Assembly: GCA_030490835.1 (NCBI GenBank) | Contig: CM059972.1 | Location: 92,055,137-92,119,136, forward strand | Length of the DNA: 64,000 nt | Direction: 5' to 3' | DNA from: Annona cherimola | Lineage: Eukaryota > Streptophyta > Magnoliopsida > Magnoliales > Annonaceae | In this document: one piece after another, positions 61,218-64,000 of the stretch | Layout: every line of letters starts with the position of its first letter | How positions within the stretch are numbered: the first letter of the stretch is position 1 | Made by a program: the position numbers and the translations under genes | Notes under the pieces: generated by a model | What the model saw: only the letters and a program-made list of their open reading frames with translations | Database searches by the model: none | Told to the model about the DNA's origin: nothing

Positions 61218-61926
61218 TAAATTAGGAGCTATACAGTATTAGATTAAGCAAGTGAAGATCTTGAATTAGACGACTTCATGTTAAAACTTCCGCAAACTAG
61301 AAATTTCTATCAAATATAATTAATAGGTGTATATGATGAATCAGATATTTAGAGAAAGTTCACTCAACAAAAATATTCAATAAATAAGATACAAACCGAA
61401 TTTAAAGGTATTTACCAAAGCATAAGCATAGGAAATTTTGTTAGGAGTTATATGATAACTATTAGGCAAATTTTTTTTTATTATGAACATGAAAAGGATT
61501 AGCTTGAAAGACAAGCAATCTCACCACTGTAACTATGAATTAAAAGGTGATGAGGGCAGGGTAGATATAACAAATTAAAAGTTTGAATAAACAATATAGT
61601 TGATGCAAGCAATTTTCACATCAACTGCTAAAAGCATGTTTGACTGAATGTGTGGACTTATAAATGTTTGAGCAAACTGGATCAGCAGGACAAAAAAAGC
61701 AACCTAGAACATAAAAGCTATTAAGTCTCCTTCTCTGAGAAAAAGTCAAGTGAAATCACAAGTCTAGCATAACTAATTTCAAAAATCAATATAACCATGA
61801 ACTGAATTCAATCATCCTTAAAACACACCATGGTAAGCAAAATTAGATTCTTAAGGAGGCAAATGACAAAGTAGGAAGGAGAATCATTAGGTGGAACTTT
61901 TGATGATAGAGAGTAAAAAGAATAAA
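61218..61926. other. No gene seen
   Basis: AT-rich without paired arms or open frames of interest. Confidence 0.35.
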
Positions 61927-62362
61927 GGTATGTTTGGGAATGGATAAAACTTTTGATGAAAAGTTGCAGAGAGTAGAAGTTGTCAAATAATGTGATATGA
62001 TAGGGGTAATGATGAGGAATAAATAGGATAAAGTTGAAATAGATAGGTTAGTTGTGTTGGTAGTTATGTAGAAATGATTGAAAAGTAAGGTAGTTGTATA
62101 GAAAAATGTGACAAGATGATTAAAAATAGGATAATTGTGGAGAGTGAAAAGTTTTAGATTGAAAAGTTTTAACTCGACAACTTTTATTTGTTACCAAACC
62201 CTAAAGTTAAAATAGATAAAATAGTTATATAAAAAGTTAAAAAGAAATTATTGAAAAGTAGAATGGCGTATAAAAAATGTAAAAAAAGATTGAAAAATTA
62301 GATAATTGTAGAGAAAAAGTTACAGTTGGAAAAGTTTTAGAGAAAAACAAACACATTCCTAA
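61927..62362. mobile_element. Tourist-like MITE, copy 5, with partial second copy
   Basis: 61927-62202 matches 27544-27809 (GATGAAAAGTT, GGGGTAATGATGAG, GTTACCAAACC). 62203-62362 repeats the right part again, more diverged, ending CAAACACATTCC. Confidence 0.7.
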
Positions 62363-62856
62363 GGACTATTTTGTAATGTGAGAATGAAAAATGAAGAATA
62401 AAGAATATGGAATGAATATGACAAAGGTAAAGTAGACATAAAGTAAAGATAGAATAGTTGTTGGAAAATTTATGTGAAAATAATTACCATGTAAAAGTAA
62501 AAATGAAAAAATTAAGATAGTTAAATAACTATTTATTAACCTTATTTTATTCCCCATTCTTTATTTTTAGTCTAATGTTATCAAATGCACCCTTAAATAA
62601 ATAATTTGTCATAAATGCCCTATGTTGGGGGTTTAAACTTTAATAAATAAAGATTGTATGAAAACATAATTTTTTATGCAATTTACATTCAAAACTCCTA
62701 TTTTTTAATTGTTATTATACTACATAATATCTAATATTATAAATTAAGCTCATTCATAGGGAGAATAAGCTCTCACTTATCTTTAAGAAAGATAACAAGC
62801 TCTTATTTTTTCTTAAAGGAGACAACTAGCTCCTACTTGTACTTATGGAGACTACG
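62363..62856. other. Spacer before the terminal LTR
   Basis: AT-rich. 62765-62850 has repeating AAGCTCTCACTT / AACTAGCTCCTACTTG-like phrases, an irregular short repeat. No gene. Confidence 0.35.
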
Positions 62857-63873
62857 TGTCACGGGTCTGGATCTTCTATATGATGCCGCACCGCGCGCTG
62901 GCTTAAGATCCCTAATCTTAGCAGCCTAACTGCCACGCTAATGAAACCAAACAATCCAACCAAGCAAAATACAAGAGATAGAAACGAAAGCAAAGCAATA
63001 GAAAAGCCACACGAGCAACTTACAGGAAAGCCACGCTATCCTAACCTTTCATTAAGGAAAATAATGCTTTGTACACAGTAAGCTCACATCTAAGCACCCC
63101 ATAGCAACCTTAACTCCTCATCGAGTCTCTTCTACGTGTGCCTCCCTCTGTGTCCTTATGCCCCTCTTAAGTCCCTTTTCAAATGAAAAGCCTAAGGTAT
63201 ATATAGTATACTTAAGCTAACCAACTAGACACATGTCAAGCCCAACTCAAGCCACATGCCCTTGGTTATCTCCTGTGAAGACACCTATCGCACATATGTC
63301 CCACATTTAGAAGCCCATGTGTCCTCCCAGAACCTGTCGCACATATGTCCCACATTTAGAAGCCCATGTGTCCTCCCAGAACATGTCTCCCTCCTCCTTA
63401 CATCAAGGAGTTGGTTATGGCTAAGTCCCCCACTTTCTAAGAAAGTGGTTTAGTCATCAGGGACTTAGTTTAAGCCCTTCCACACGTGCACCATGTAAGC
63501 GCCACCACGTGACTGACCACCTAGCAGTCCTCCTTAGCTGCCGCATGTTTAGGCCACTTGGTATGAATCTCACTGCTCCTATTCAGTAAGATCCTCAATG
63601 CATTACTACCTAAGCGCAACGTGCATTGCCAATATGATCCACATCCACGACCCGTATCACGTCCATCTTGCATCCACAATCATGCACACATGATCGCCTC
63701 ATGATCCCGCCTTAGTCTCTCTCCACGATCCGCCTCACTCATGTTACGTGTCCGCCAATACTTGAATCACGAATGTGCATCATTGCGTCTCGTCTTACTC
63801 GCCTCATGTAAGTAAGCGCTCCACATGGATCGTCCGCTCTGCTCCGCACAATCCACTATGTAGGGGTGTTACA
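62857..63873 (-). repeat. 3' LTR of a minus-strand LTR element running off the window
   Basis: Plus-strand ends TGTCACGGGTCTGG and GGGGTGTTACA. On the minus strand it starts TGTAACACCCC directly after a polypurine tract (GAGTGGGGGAGGTC, about 63888-63875). A TATA-like CTATATATACC is at about 63207-63197. A 49-bp tandem duplication (63288-63336, 63337-63385) lies inside. The partner LTR is outside the window. Confidence 0.8.
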
Positions 63874-64000
63874 GACCTCCCCCACTCAAACTCATCGATG
63901 CCCTCATCAATCCAAACACCACGGGCTCACGTCATCTGATATTGTACTGTGATTAACAAGTTCGTTGCCAACACTGCTCCCCCATAAGAACAGAAAGGAT
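63874..64000 (-). mobile_element. Internal 3' end of the same LTR element
   Basis: Polypurine tract plus about 110 bases of internal, non-coding sequence cut by the window edge. The class (Copia or gypsy) cannot be told from this much. Confidence 0.6.

Noticed and set aside
63256..63453. Plus-strand frame with a repeated peptide
   Set aside because: Created by the 49-bp duplication within the LTR.

Overview
This is nuclear DNA from a flowering plant. The evidence is spliceosomal genes with plant-type signals (telo-box AAACCCTAA motifs at promoters, AT-rich introns, GT-AG junctions) in a sea of plant transposons: Copia and Ty3/gypsy LTR elements, TRIM, SIRE-type LTRs, hAT, Mutator-like, Tourist-like and foldback MITEs, and L1 and RTE LINEs. 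I cannot name the species. Only two intact host genes can be defended, both on the minus strand: a two-RRM hnRNP F/H-type RNA-binding protein (coding 698-1475 plus a 17-nt first coding exon at 7353-7369) and an HMG-box chromatin protein of the HMGB class (seven coding exons, 34329-35426).

Layout. 1-7.5 kb: the hnRNP gene, with a ~5.9 kb first intron holding a foldback MITE, microsatellites and an RTE LINE tail with a perfect 20-bp target duplication. 7.5-13.1 kb: AT-rich foldbacks, a second decayed RTE, a possible gene fragment and a 638-bp hAT-type element split by a MITE. 13.1-22.6 kb: what looks like a decayed Ty3/gypsy LTR, itself hit by a 4.5 kb solo LTR, a 1.26 kb hAT-type element and a 1.68 kb SIRE-like solo LTR with an internal AAGTCGACT array. 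24.3-28.75 kb: a 4.4 kb Mutator-like element with ~155-bp inverted termini and an exact 9-bp target duplication. 30.5-33.06 kb: a 5'-truncated L1-type LINE. 34.3-35.8 kb: the HMGB gene with its promoter. 36-37.7 kb: three foldback MITEs.

38.456-54.307 kb is one Copia element (paired 457/456-bp LTRs, initiator-Met PBS, gag, integrase, RT, RNase H, polypurine tract) that has grown to 15.85 kb through five dated-by-nesting insertions, each with target-site duplications: a 637-bp hAT in the leader, a 4.4 kb non-autonomous gypsy element carrying an intact 550-aa ORF inside integrase, a three-LTR TRIM inside RT, a 1.94 kb solo LTR inside RNase H, and an 849-bp hAT inside the 3' LTR. 54.3-62.9 kb holds more MITEs, a probable SIRE LTR relic and a stretch of non-repetitive sequence with one possible exon. 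The right edge (62.857-64.0 kb) is the 3' LTR and polypurine tract of a minus-strand LTR element that continues beyond the window.

The host genes do not form a pathway together; both are nuclear nucleic-acid-binding proteins. The main interest is the transposon stratigraphy, the pol-less gypsy element with its intact ORF, and the tandem TRIM.
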